A stretch of DNA of 64,000 bases, taken from the NCBI GenBank assembly GCA_902776475.1, contig CACYQD010000010.1, positions 1 through 64,000 of the forward strand. Reading direction: 5' to 3'. A model generated the notes under the pieces. It was not told the DNA's origin. It searched no databases and saw only the letters and a program-made list of their open reading frames with translations. Below, one piece after another: positions 35,851-43,778 of this stretch. Position numbers and translations under genes: made by a program. Source of the stretch: an uncultured Prevotellaceae bacterium. GTDB lineage: Bacteria > Bacteroidota > Bacteroidia > Bacteroidales > Bacteroidaceae. Every line of letters begins with the position of its first letter. The stretch's first letter is position 1.

Positions 35851-38800
35851 ATGATGAAGATGAAAATCAAGAATATCACATCCGCAAGCAAATGGCCGAG
35901 CCTGTTGTCAACGGCCAATTGCAAATTGTTGATTGCTATGGGCATGATGATGTTGGCTTTCCCCATCCAGTCCTCAGCTCAATATGAGGAAGAGACGGAG
36001 GGCAAGGAGAACACGATCAGAGCCATCGTTCAGAAGAAGAAGCAATATGAGACACGTACCATCCGCGGACGCGTGCTCGACGCCACGACCCACAATCCCA
36101 TCAGCGGAAGCATCGTGTCTGCCGACGGTGTGGAAGGTTACAGTGCGCTCACCGCAGATGACGGAACTTTCGAATTGAAGATACCCGTCTTTTCCACCTC
36201 CATCTACGTTGTCTCTCCTGACCACAACCCGGTCAGGGCAGGTCTGACCACAGAAGAGATGCAGAACGACGTCTGCCTCTACCCCACCACGTTCAGTGCT
36301 GAATACGCCAAGGAGACCAACGTGCGCAACGACCATACCGCCAAGGACTTCAAATACACCAATGCCGCCAACATCAAGGAAGAGGTGCAGAAGCAATTGG
36401 GGGGTCAGGCCTATACGATTGGCCGCAGTGGTATGCCCGGAGTGGGCAGCGTGATGTTTATCCAGGGTCTCAACTCCCTCAACGTCAATGCTCAGCCGCT
36501 GGTTGTCATCGACGACGTCATCATCGACCAGCAGAATGGCCGCACGCTCATCCATGACGGTTTCTACAATGACATCCTCACCGCCATCAACCCCGCTGAC
36601 ATCGAGAGTGTCACCATCGTCCGCAACGGAACCGCCCTCTATGGTGCCAAAGGCGCCAATGGCGTGGTGCTGATCAATACCAAGCGCAACAAGTCGATGG
36701 CCACCCGCACCACGGCCAACGTCTCCGCCGGTGTGGTCTTTGAGCCGAAATACATCTCCGTGATGGACGCCAGCCAGTACAGGAGCTACGCTTCGGAGTT
36801 GCTGAAGACCACCAACACGACCCGCCGCGAATTCAAGTTCCTCAACGAGGATCCCAATTACTACTACTATACGCAGTATCACCAGAACACCGACTGGAAA
36901 GACCTCGTCTATCGCACGGCGATGACCCAGAACTACGGCATCAACGTGTCGGGTGGTGACAACATCGCCAACTACAATCTCTCTGTGGGTTATGTCAATC
37001 AGGCCAGCAACCTGAAGTACAATGACATGGGCCGCATCAATGTACGCTTCAACACCGACATCCGTCTGCTCAAGCGACTTGACATCCGTTTCGACGCCTC
37101 TTTCTCCAACACGACAAGGAATATCCGAAACGACGGAGCTCCCGAGACCTACAGTGAGGGTACGCCGACCAGTCCGTCGTTCCTGGCCTACGTCAAGAGT
37201 CCGTTCCTCAGTCCCTACAGCTATGGCCGTGGCATCCTGAGCAAGACACACTATGACATCACACAGGAAGATTATCTCTCCGAGGCCCTTGCCAACTACA
37301 CTGACTACAACTGGCGACTTGGCAACCCCGCCGCCATCAACGAGTATTCCGATGCGGAAAACAAGAACCATTTTGAGAACTCCATGCTGAACCTCACCGT
37401 CACGCCGAAGTGGACCTTCAACTCCCACCTCTCGCTGCAGGAGCACTTCAGCTACAACCTGGTCAACACCAACGAAATGTTCTACATCCCCATCAACGGA
37501 ACGCCCAACTATTACGTCAGCAGCATCGGTGACACCCGTGAGAACGAGGTGCGCTCACTGGCCTCCAAGCAGAACTCCGTGATGAGCGACACACGCCTCA
37601 ACTGGAAGAACCGCTTCAATGCTCATGAGATCGGATTCTTCGGCGGCGTACGCATCAACTGGGAGAGCTACACCATGAACTCACAGTTGGGCTACAACAC
37701 CGGCAACGACAAGACCCCGTTCATGAGCAGTCAGCTCAAGAATGTCAAAGATGTCGGAACCAACGACAACTGGAACTCCATGGCATGGTATGCCCAGGTC
37801 AACTACAACTACCTCAACCGCTATTTCCTCCAAGGAAATGTCACTTTGGAAGGATCTTCCCGCTTTGGACAGGAAGGTGGCGACATCAACATGTTCGACG
37901 CCGCATGGGGCATCTTCCCCGGCGTGCAGGCATCATGGGTGCTGAGCAATGAGCCATGGATGGCGAATGTCAGAGGCATCAATTACCTGCGTCTCACCGC
38001 AGGCTATGAGATCTCCGGCAACGACGACATCGACTACTATGTGGCCCGCAGCTACTTCCGTGCCTCACAATACATGCACACCATCGCAGGTCTGACCCTC
38101 GAGGGCATCGGCAACACGAAGATACAATGGGAGAGCACCGGCCGCCTCAACGTAGGACTTGAGGGAAGCCTTCTCAACAACCGTGTCGGATTCACGCTCA
38201 ACTATTTCAAGAGCCGCACCTCCAACCTGCTCAACCAGCAGTCGCTGGGTTACCTCTCAGGTCTTGACCTGAACTGGACCAACAATGGAAAGCTGGAGAA
38301 CGAAGGATTTGATGTGAGCGCCACCTTCAAGGTGCTTGCCCTCAAGGACTGGCAGTGGCAGTTGGGCGGCAGCATCGGACACTACCAGAACAAAATCACA
38401 GAACTGGCAGACGGAGCCTCCTACATCGACCATTCAGTCTATGGTGCCACCATCAGAACCCAAGTGGGCCATGCCGCCAACTTGTTCTATGGCTACAAGA
38501 CCGACGGCGTGTTTGCCACTACCGCGGCAGCTGAAGGAGCCAACCTGTATATCCTGGGCAATAACGGTGTGGACCACAACTATTTCACCGCTGGTGACAT
38601 GAAGTTCATCGACATCGACAACAACGGTGTGATCAATGAGAAGGACCAGGATATCATCGGCGACCCCAACCCCGATTTCTACGGCAATATCTTCACGACG
38701 CTCAACTGGAAGCGTTTGCGTCTTGACGTGAGGTTCAACTATGCTGTGGGCAACGATGTCTATAACTACATGCGTCAACAGTTGGAGAGCGGTTCCCGCT

Positions 38801-39159
38801 TCATGAACCAGACCACCGCCCTTCTCCGCCGCTGGCAGGTTGAAGGTCAGCAGACCGACATTCCCAAGGTGAGTTTCCAGGATCCGATGGGCAACTCCCG
38901 TTTCAGCGACCGTTGGATTGAGGATGGCAGCTATCTTCGTCTGAAGACCGTGACGCTGAGTTATGAACTGCCGCTGAAGAACCAGTACATCCAGGGACTT
39001 GAGTTCTGGGTTCAAGGCAACAACCTGTTTACCTTGACCAAATACTTAGGATCAGATCCCGAGTTCTCCATGACCTCCGCAGTCATCGGACAGGGTATTG
39101 ACCTGGGTCGTGTGCCCCAGAGCCGTTCTATCGTTGCAGGAATGAAGATCAACCTCTAA
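35851..39159 (+). CDS. SusC/RagA-type TonB-linked transporter (second pair)
   Basis: This 1102-residue outer-membrane transporter has a long, atypical N-terminus: the hydrophobic signal core (IAMGMMMLAFPIQSSAQ) is reached only after about 28 residues. A charged linker (about 46-73) precedes the carboxypeptidase-regulatory-like domain (RTIRGRVLDATTHNPISG, about 74-150). The plug (about 165-285) has PADIESVTIVRNGTALYGAKG, and the barrel runs to the C-terminal AGMKINL. It diverges clearly from the first SusC, so it is not a recent duplicate. It is followed 11 nt later by its SusD partner. Confidence 0.94.
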   Translation: MMKMKIKNITSASKWPSLLSTANCKLLIAMGMMMLAFPIQSSAQYEEETEGKENTIRAIVQKKKQYETRTIRGRVLDATTHNPISGSIVSADGVEGYSALTADDGTFELKIPVFSTSIYVVSPDHNPVRAGLTTEEMQNDVCLYPTTFSAEYAKETNVRNDHTAKDFKYTNAANIKEEVQKQLGGQAYTIGRSGMPGVGSVMFIQGLNSLNVNAQPLVVIDDVIIDQQNGRTLIHDGFYNDILTAINPADIESVTIVRNGTALYGAKGANGVVLINTKRNKSMATRTTANVSAGVVFEPKYISVMDASQYRSYASELLKTTNTTRREFKFLNEDPNYYYYTQYHQNTDWKDLVYRTAMTQNYGINVSGGDNIANYNLSVGYVNQASNLKYNDMGRINVRFNTDIRLLKRLDIRFDASFSNTTRNIRNDGAPETYSEGTPTSPSFLAYVKSPFLSPYSYGRGILSKTHYDITQEDYLSEALANYTDYNWRLGNPAAINEYSDAENKNHFENSMLNLTVTPKWTFNSHLSLQEHFSYNLVNTNEMFYIPINGTPNYYVSSIGDTRENEVRSLASKQNSVMSDTRLNWKNRFNAHEIGFFGGVRINWESYTMNSQLGYNTGNDKTPFMSSQLKNVKDVGTNDNWNSMAWYAQVNYNYLNRYFLQGNVTLEGSSRFGQEGGDINMFDAAWGIFPGVQASWVLSNEPWMANVRGINYLRLTAGYEISGNDDIDYYVARSYFRASQYMHTIAGLTLEGIGNTKIQWESTGRLNVGLEGSLLNNRVGFTLNYFKSRTSNLLNQQSLGYLSGLDLNWTNNGKLENEGFDVSATFKVLALKDWQWQLGGSIGHYQNKITELADGASYIDHSVYGATIRTQVGHAANLFYGYKTDGVFATTAAAEGANLYILGNNGVDHNYFTAGDMKFIDIDNNGVINEKDQDIIGDPNPDFYGNIFTTLNWKRLRLDVRFNYAVGNDVYNYMRQQLESGSRFMNQTTALLRRWQVEGQQTDIPKVSFQDPMGNSRFSDRWIEDGSYLRLKTVTLSYELPLKNQYIQGLEFWVQGNNLFTLTKYLGSDPEFSMTSAVIGQGIDLGRVPQSRSIVAGMKINL

Positions 39160-39188
39160 GTTTAAGAACCATGCAAAAGAATAAGATC

Positions 39189-40985
39189 ATGAAAAAAATC
39201 AGTATATTCATCAGTGCTGTCTTCGTGGCATTCGGACTCAGTGGTTGTTCTGATTTCTTCGATCAGGAGTCTGACCATGTGATCTACACAGACAACCATA
39301 AGATCGACGAAGCCTCGGATACGATCTACAGCATGACAGGCGTGCTCCATAAGCTCCAGACCATCGCCGACCGCACCATCCTGCTCGGCGAGGTCAGAGG
39401 CGACCTTGTTGACGTCACCAGTGTGGCCAGCAGTGACCTCCGCGACCTGGCCATGTTCAGCGTGGGTGATGACAACATGTACAATGCACCACGTGACTAT
39501 TATGCCATCATCAACAATTGCAACTTCTTCATCGCCCATGCCGACACGGCAAAGAAGAACAACCGCAATGAATATCTCTTCATGAGGGAGTATGCCGCCA
39601 TCAAGTCCATCCGCGCATGGACCTATCTCCAGTTGGCCACGACTTACGGCCGCGTTCCCTTCGTCACAGAGCCTATCCTGACCAAGGAACAGTCGGAAGT
39701 CGATTATCCCCGCTACGACATCCAGGCCATCTGTGAGTATTTCATCAACGACCTCTTGCCTCTCGCCGAGAGATACGGCCGTGAGTATCCTTCCTATGGC
39801 ACTATCCGTGGAACAGATTCCCAATTCTTCTATTTCCCGATCAACATTGTATTGGGCGACTTGTATCTATGGGCCGGCAGCACATCAGGCAATGTTGAGT
39901 ACTACAAGCAGTCTGCCCTGCGCTACTACAAATTCATCTCTGAGCGCCATGGTGACAACTCCACCTATCCTACCGGCACAGCACGCTGCTATTGGAATCC
40001 CACCAGTACGACATGGGATAATGCGACCAGCACATGGATAAGTGAAGTGACCTCAGAGAGAGCGCGCGATGAGGAACTGATCACCATGATTCCCGGTGAC
40101 TCCATCCGTGCAGAAGGCAACTACAGTGAGTTGATCAACCTGTTCAATTCCCGGGAAATCAATGACTACAAGGTAAGTCTTTTGCCTTCTTTGAGAGCAG
40201 ATGAACTCTCCACCGAACAGGAATACTGCAATGTGAGCGGAAGCGGAACGACTGTGACCTATGCTCCCAAGGGTTTGGAAGACCACATGTCAGGTGATCT
40301 GCGTCTGGGCTTTACATGGCAGCAAAGCTACACCGTCAACCGCAGCACCCGTGAACGGATAGAAGCCCACTTTATCGAGAAACAAGTGAGCAGAAACGTG
40401 CACATCTACCGCCGCCAGATGGTTTACCTGCGCATGGCTGAGGCTCTGAATATGGCCGGCTATCCCCGCATGGCCTTCCAGATTCTCTCACAAGGAATCA
40501 ACAACGTCGTGCTTCGCGATGAAGTATATCCTTACTATTCTCAGAGCGACTCCCTGTGGATCAGTCAATTCGATTTTCCTGAGTCAAGGTATATCATCAT
40601 GACTGCTGAAGATGTCGCCTCAACTGTGGGCCGTAATTACAACACCATCGGCATGCATACCAGAGGTTGCGGCTTTACTCCGATGAACGAGTTCTATCAG
40701 TTACCACAAGACAGCACGAAGACCGAGGCCGAGATGACCCCGATACTCCAAGCCTATGTTGACAAGCTGATCATCGAAGAAGAGGGTTTGGAGTTTGCAT
40801 TCGAAGGTATCCGTTACTATGACCTGATGCGTTATGCCATGCGTCAGCCCAACCCCGGGGAGACGTTTGCCAACTTCATCTACGCCCGTCGTGGTAAGGA
40901 GAACCGTGAAGCCATGAAGAGTGAGATCAAGGTTGACCTCAACAACCGCGACAACTGGTTCCTGAAATGGACCGGAATGAACTGA
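39189..40985 (+). CDS. SusD/RagB-type surface lipoprotein (second pair)
   Basis: The protein has about 598 residues from the ATG at 39189; an in-frame ATG at 39171 is also possible. The lipoprotein signal ends FGLSGC-SDFFDQES. SusD features include TIYSMTGVLHKLQTIADRT, the helical AAIKSIRAWTYLQLATTYGRVPF, and the C-terminal EEGLEFAFEGIRYYDLMRYAM. It closes the seven-gene FAS1/SusCD operon, with a large palindrome directly downstream. No hydrolase gene is in this operon, so degradation must depend on enzymes elsewhere. Confidence 0.94.
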   Translation: MKKISIFISAVFVAFGLSGCSDFFDQESDHVIYTDNHKIDEASDTIYSMTGVLHKLQTIADRTILLGEVRGDLVDVTSVASSDLRDLAMFSVGDDNMYNAPRDYYAIINNCNFFIAHADTAKKNNRNEYLFMREYAAIKSIRAWTYLQLATTYGRVPFVTEPILTKEQSEVDYPRYDIQAICEYFINDLLPLAERYGREYPSYGTIRGTDSQFFYFPINIVLGDLYLWAGSTSGNVEYYKQSALRYYKFISERHGDNSTYPTGTARCYWNPTSTTWDNATSTWISEVTSERARDEELITMIPGDSIRAEGNYSELINLFNSREINDYKVSLLPSLRADELSTEQEYCNVSGSGTTVTYAPKGLEDHMSGDLRLGFTWQQSYTVNRSTRERIEAHFIEKQVSRNVHIYRRQMVYLRMAEALNMAGYPRMAFQILSQGINNVVLRDEVYPYYSQSDSLWISQFDFPESRYIIMTAEDVASTVGRNYNTIGMHTRGCGFTPMNEFYQLPQDSTKTEAEMTPILQAYVDKLIIEEEGLEFAFEGIRYYDLMRYAMRQPNPGETFANFIYARRGKENREAMKSEIKVDLNNRDNWFLKWTGMN

Positions 40986-41007
40986 GCCAGTTCACTCCCC
41001 CAATAAT

Positions 41008-41047
41008 AATGAAGCCGGCCGTGTCAATTGACATGGCCGGCTTCATT
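41008..41047. terminator. 40-bp near-perfect palindrome between convergent genes
   Basis: AATGAAGCCGGCC (41008-41020) pairs with GGCCGGCTTCATT (41035-41047), and the centre TGTCAATTGACA is itself palindromic. Only a single G/T mismatch interrupts the symmetry. There is no strong T tract, but its place between the SusCD operon and the convergent methyltransferase gene suggests a bidirectional terminator. Confidence 0.7.
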
Positions 41048-41067
41048 GTATGACTTCCTCGAGAGCG

Positions 41068-41883
41068 CTACGCCATACGCTGCCTCACAGCCTCGAAAAT
41101 CAAGATGGCGGCACTCACCGACACGTTGAGCGAATCGAGTTGTCCTTGCATAGGTATGCGTACATGGGCATCAGCCGCCTCCCTCCAGATTTGGGTGAGC
41201 CCCGTCGATTCCGTACCCATGATGATAGCTGTAGCCTTGGTCATGTCGGTATCATAATAGGGTTTCGAGTCCTGCAGTTGGGCTGTCAGGATCTGTATGG
41301 AATGCCGTTTCAGAAAATCGATGCAGTTTTGTGAGGTGCATGCCACACAGGGCACGGTGAAGATCGCACCGATGGAACTGCGGATCAGGTTGGGGTTGTA
41401 GAGGTCAGTCAATGGATCACAGACCATCACGGCATCCACTGCGGCAGCGTCAGCGCTCCGTAGCACAGCACCCAGGTTTCCTGGTTTCTCCACGCTTTCC
41501 AAGACCACGATCAGTGGGTTATCTGGCAATTTCAAGTCATCCAAGGCGATATTTTTAACGTTGAAAACAGCCAGCAGCCCTTCCGTTCCTCCACGGTAGG
41601 CCATCTTGTCATAAACCTCAGGAGAGACCTCCACGACATGGTCTGAAGTTGTCGCATGCACAATTTCTTCCCAGCTGCCATCGGAGTCATCCTTCTGAAT
41701 CAGTGGAGAGCACACATAAAGCGTATCAATGGTGAATCCAGCATGCAGTCCATGCAAGATTTCCCTCTTGCCCTCTACTACGAAACAGCCCATTTTGCGG
41801 CGTTCCGACGATTTCTGCTGCAATTCCAAGACCTTTTTTATCCTCGGGTTCTTGACGCTCGTAATTATAGTGTTGTCCATCAT
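41068..41883 (-). CDS. SpoU/TrmH-family RNA 2'-O-methyltransferase
   Basis: This protein of about 272 residues has an N-terminal substrate-binding part (ITSVKNPRIKKVLELQQKSSE, FVVEGKREI) and a SPOUT methyltransferase domain. Motif 1 is VLESVEKPGNLGAVLRSADA, motif 2 is IIMGTESTGL and motif 3 is IPMQGQLDSLNVSVSAAI. It should use SAM to methylate a ribose in rRNA or tRNA; the target is not identifiable. The frame extends to a TTG at 41919, inside the promoter. The promoter at 41889-41920 puts transcription start a few bases before the ATG pair at 41883/41880, so the leader is very short. Confidence 0.92.
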   Translation of the reverse strand: MMDNTIITSVKNPRIKKVLELQQKSSERRKMGCFVVEGKREILHGLHAGFTIDTLYVCSPLIQKDDSDGSWEEIVHATTSDHVVEVSPEVYDKMAYRGGTEGLLAVFNVKNIALDDLKLPDNPLIVVLESVEKPGNLGAVLRSADAAAVDAVMVCDPLTDLYNPNLIRSSIGAIFTVPCVACTSQNCIDFLKRHSIQILTAQLQDSKPYYDTDMTKATAIIMGTESTGLTQIWREAADAHVRIPMQGQLDSLNVSVSAAILIFEAVRQRMA

Positions 41884-41888
41884 GGTTG

Positions 41889-41920
41889 CAAAATTATGGA
41901 AAAATGGGGGAAAAGCCAAA
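41889..41920 (-). promoter_or_regulatory. Consensus promoter of the RNA methyltransferase gene
   Basis: On the reverse strand TTTG (41920-41917), exactly 20 nt, then TAATTTTG (41896-41889). This is a full match to the primary-sigma consensus. The -33 element is extended as TTTGGCTTTTC, as it is at radA. Confidence 0.8.
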
Positions 41921-41960
41921 TTATCATTGAGCTTTTACGGTTTGTTTTCTGGGAATAGGT

Positions 41961-42098
41961 TTGAATGGGAGGGAATGGGAGGGAATGGGAGGGAATGGGA
42001 AGGAATGGGAGGGAATGGGAGGGAATGGGAAGGAATGAGAAGGAATGAGAAGGAATGAGAAGGAATGAGAAGGAATGGGAAGGAATGGGAAGGAATGG
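41961..42098. repeat. Tandem decamer array, G-rich on the + strand
   Basis: About 14 copies of a 10-bp unit occur in blocks: GGGAATGGGA (42011-42030 and 41971-42000), AGGAATGAGA (four copies, 42031-42070) and AGGAATGGGA. The G runs at 41967-41999 (loops of 1 and 3 nt) and 42007-42029 satisfy the G-quadruplex pattern of four or more GGG tracts. The array starts 40 bp upstream of the methyltransferase -33 element. Confidence 0.93.
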
Positions 42099-42165
42099 CT
42101 AAAGATTATAGCCGGACTGAGGAATTGAGGCTCGCACTTTAGGAACTGGCGGCCCCCTCACCTAA

Positions 42166-42247
42166 CCTCTCCCCCGGGGAGAGGGATTATTTTGCTTTGG
42201 TAATTAACTCCTCTCCCCCGGGGAGAGGGATTGGTTTGCTTTGGTAA
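42166..42247. repeat. Two direct copies of a palindrome-bearing 38-bp repeat
   Basis: Copies at 42166-42203 and 42210-42247 each start with CCTCTCCCCCGGGGAGAGG, a near-perfect palindrome, and end TTTGCTTTGGTAA. A related palindrome occurs at 53844-53863. The form suggests a REP-like dispersed element. Confidence 0.82.
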
Positions 42248-42284
42248 CCCTGAATCGTGCAGGAACAAACAAAAATCAAAAGAA

Positions 42285-42316
42285 TTTGGCTTTTCAGTAG
42301 TTTATTCGTACTTTTG
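42285..42316 (+). promoter_or_regulatory. Consensus promoter of radA
   Basis: TTTG (42285-42288), 20 nt, then TACTTTTG (42309-42316). The leader to the ATG at 42337 is about 15-20 nt. Confidence 0.82.
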
Positions 42317-42336
42317 CATGACTTAATGACAATGAG

Positions 42337-43725
42337 ATGGCAAAAGACAAAATCGCATACGTCTGTTCGAACTGCGGACAAGAATCGCCTAAATGGATCG
42401 GCAAATGTCCTGCCTGCGGACAATGGAACACTTTTAAGGAAATCCGTGTTAGCAACGACACGGGCAGTATGGCTGCGAAATCAGCTGCCACCTCTCTGCA
42501 CTCCTCCCTTGAAGGCAAGCCCCGTCCGATGTTTCTGAAGCAGATTTCAGCTCAGGAAGCTCCACGCATGGACATGAACGACAGCGAGCTTAACCGCGTT
42601 CTCGGTGGCGGTCTTGTTCCGGGTTCCATCGTCCTCCTTGGTGGAGAGCCAGGCATCGGGAAGAGCACGCTGACCCTGCAGACCATCCTCAACATGCCCG
42701 ATCGGCGCATTTTGTATGTCAGCGGCGAAGAGAGTTCCCATCAACTCAAGATGCGTGCCGACCGTATCAGCAAAAGCGACAACGAAAATGTGATGATCCT
42801 CTGCGAGACCTCTTTGGAGAACATTTTTACGCAGATCAAGGAAACGAAACCCGAACTGGTGATTATCGACTCCATCCAGACCATCTCCACAGAGGAAGTG
42901 GACAGTTCACCGGGAAGTCTCAGCCAAGTCAGGGAATGTGCAGCCGCCTTGCTCCGGTTCTCCAAGTCGAGCGGCATACCGGTCATCCTGATTGGTCACA
43001 TCACCAAAGAAGGCACCCTTGCGGGTCCCAAGATCCTGGAACACATCGTGGATACCGTCATACAGTTTGAGGGCGACCAGCACTACATGTACCGCATCCT
43101 GCGGTCGATCAAAAACCGATTTGGAAGCACCAGTGAACTGGGTATCTATGAGATGGAGCAAAATGGTCTGCGTGCGGTCAGCAATCCCTCCGAACTCTTG
43201 CTGACGCAAGACCATGAGGGTCTGTCGGGCATCGCCATCACCGCAGCGATAGAAGGCATCCGCCCCTTCCTTGTCGAGACCCAGGCCCTGGTCTCCACGG
43301 CAGCCTACGGCACTCCCCAGCGGTCGGCCACAGGTTTCGACCACCGCCGTCTCAACATGCTGCTTGCCGTACTGGAGAAACGGGTAGGTTTCAAACTGAT
43401 GCAGAAAGACGTGTTTGTCAACATTGCCGGCGGCCTGCGCGTCACCGACATGGCCATGGATCTCAGCATCATCGCCGCCGTCTTGTCGAGCAATGTCGAT
43501 ACCGCCATCGAACCCGGCTGGTGCATGGCCGGCGAGGTGGGTCTGAGCGGTGAGGTCCGTCCTGTCAACCGGATAGAGCAACGAGTTGCAGAGGCTGAGA
43601 AACTCGGTTTCAGCCATATCATCATCCCCAAATACAACCTCAACGGACTTGACCGCCGTAAGTTCGGCATTCAGATCCATCCCGTCAGGAAAGTGGAGGA
43701 AGCCCTCCGGGAGTTATTTGGTTAG
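42337..43725 (+). CDS. radA: DNA repair protein RadA
   Basis: This 462-residue protein processes branched recombination intermediates as a RecA-like helicase. It has the N-terminal zinc finger (CSNCGQESPKWIGKCPACG, about 10-28), the Walker A motif GGEPGIGKST (102-111), the RadA-specific KNRFG motif (about 259-263) and a C-terminal Lon-protease-like domain without catalytic function (about 300-462). Its length is standard. It has a consensus promoter at 42285-42316 and may share a transcript with the beta-helix gene 53 nt downstream. Confidence 0.96.
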   Translation: MAKDKIAYVCSNCGQESPKWIGKCPACGQWNTFKEIRVSNDTGSMAAKSAATSLHSSLEGKPRPMFLKQISAQEAPRMDMNDSELNRVLGGGLVPGSIVLLGGEPGIGKSTLTLQTILNMPDRRILYVSGEESSHQLKMRADRISKSDNENVMILCETSLENIFTQIKETKPELVIIDSIQTISTEEVDSSPGSLSQVRECAAALLRFSKSSGIPVILIGHITKEGTLAGPKILEHIVDTVIQFEGDQHYMYRILRSIKNRFGSTSELGIYEMEQNGLRAVSNPSELLLTQDHEGLSGIAITAAIEGIRPFLVETQALVSTAAYGTPQRSATGFDHRRLNMLLAVLEKRVGFKLMQKDVFVNIAGGLRVTDMAMDLSIIAAVLSSNVDTAIEPGWCMAGEVGLSGEVRPVNRIEQRVAEAEKLGFSHIIIPKYNLNGLDRRKFGIQIHPVRKVEEALRELFG

Positions 43726-43778
43726 AGGATGTCCGAAAAGAAACACCAACACAATCATATCACATCAAACAACCCAAA

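Larger units (their letters stand above)
41884..42336. other. Repeat-rich divergent intergenic region
   Basis: This 453-bp gap between the methyltransferase gene and radA contains no credible gene. It holds the methyltransferase promoter, a decamer tandem array (41961-42098), two copies of a palindromic 38-bp repeat (42166-42203, 42210-42247) and the radA promoter. Confidence 0.85.

Noticed and set aside
35974..37446. 490-codon reverse open frame opposite the second susC
   Set aside because: Val/Gly/Asp-rich mirror of the susC coding strand; no signal, domain or promoter.
24206..40985. Recent tandem duplication of a SusCD unit
   Set aside because: The two SusC proteins and the two SusD proteins differ throughout, including N-terminal architecture, so a recent duplication is not supported.
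41961..42098. CRISPR-like array
   Set aside because: The unit is 10 bp with no unique spacers and no cas genes nearby. It is a simple tandem repeat.
42166..42228. GC-rich palindromes as rho-independent terminators
   Set aside because: No gene ends towards them: both flanking genes are transcribed away from this region, and there is no T tract. A dispersed repeat is the better reading.
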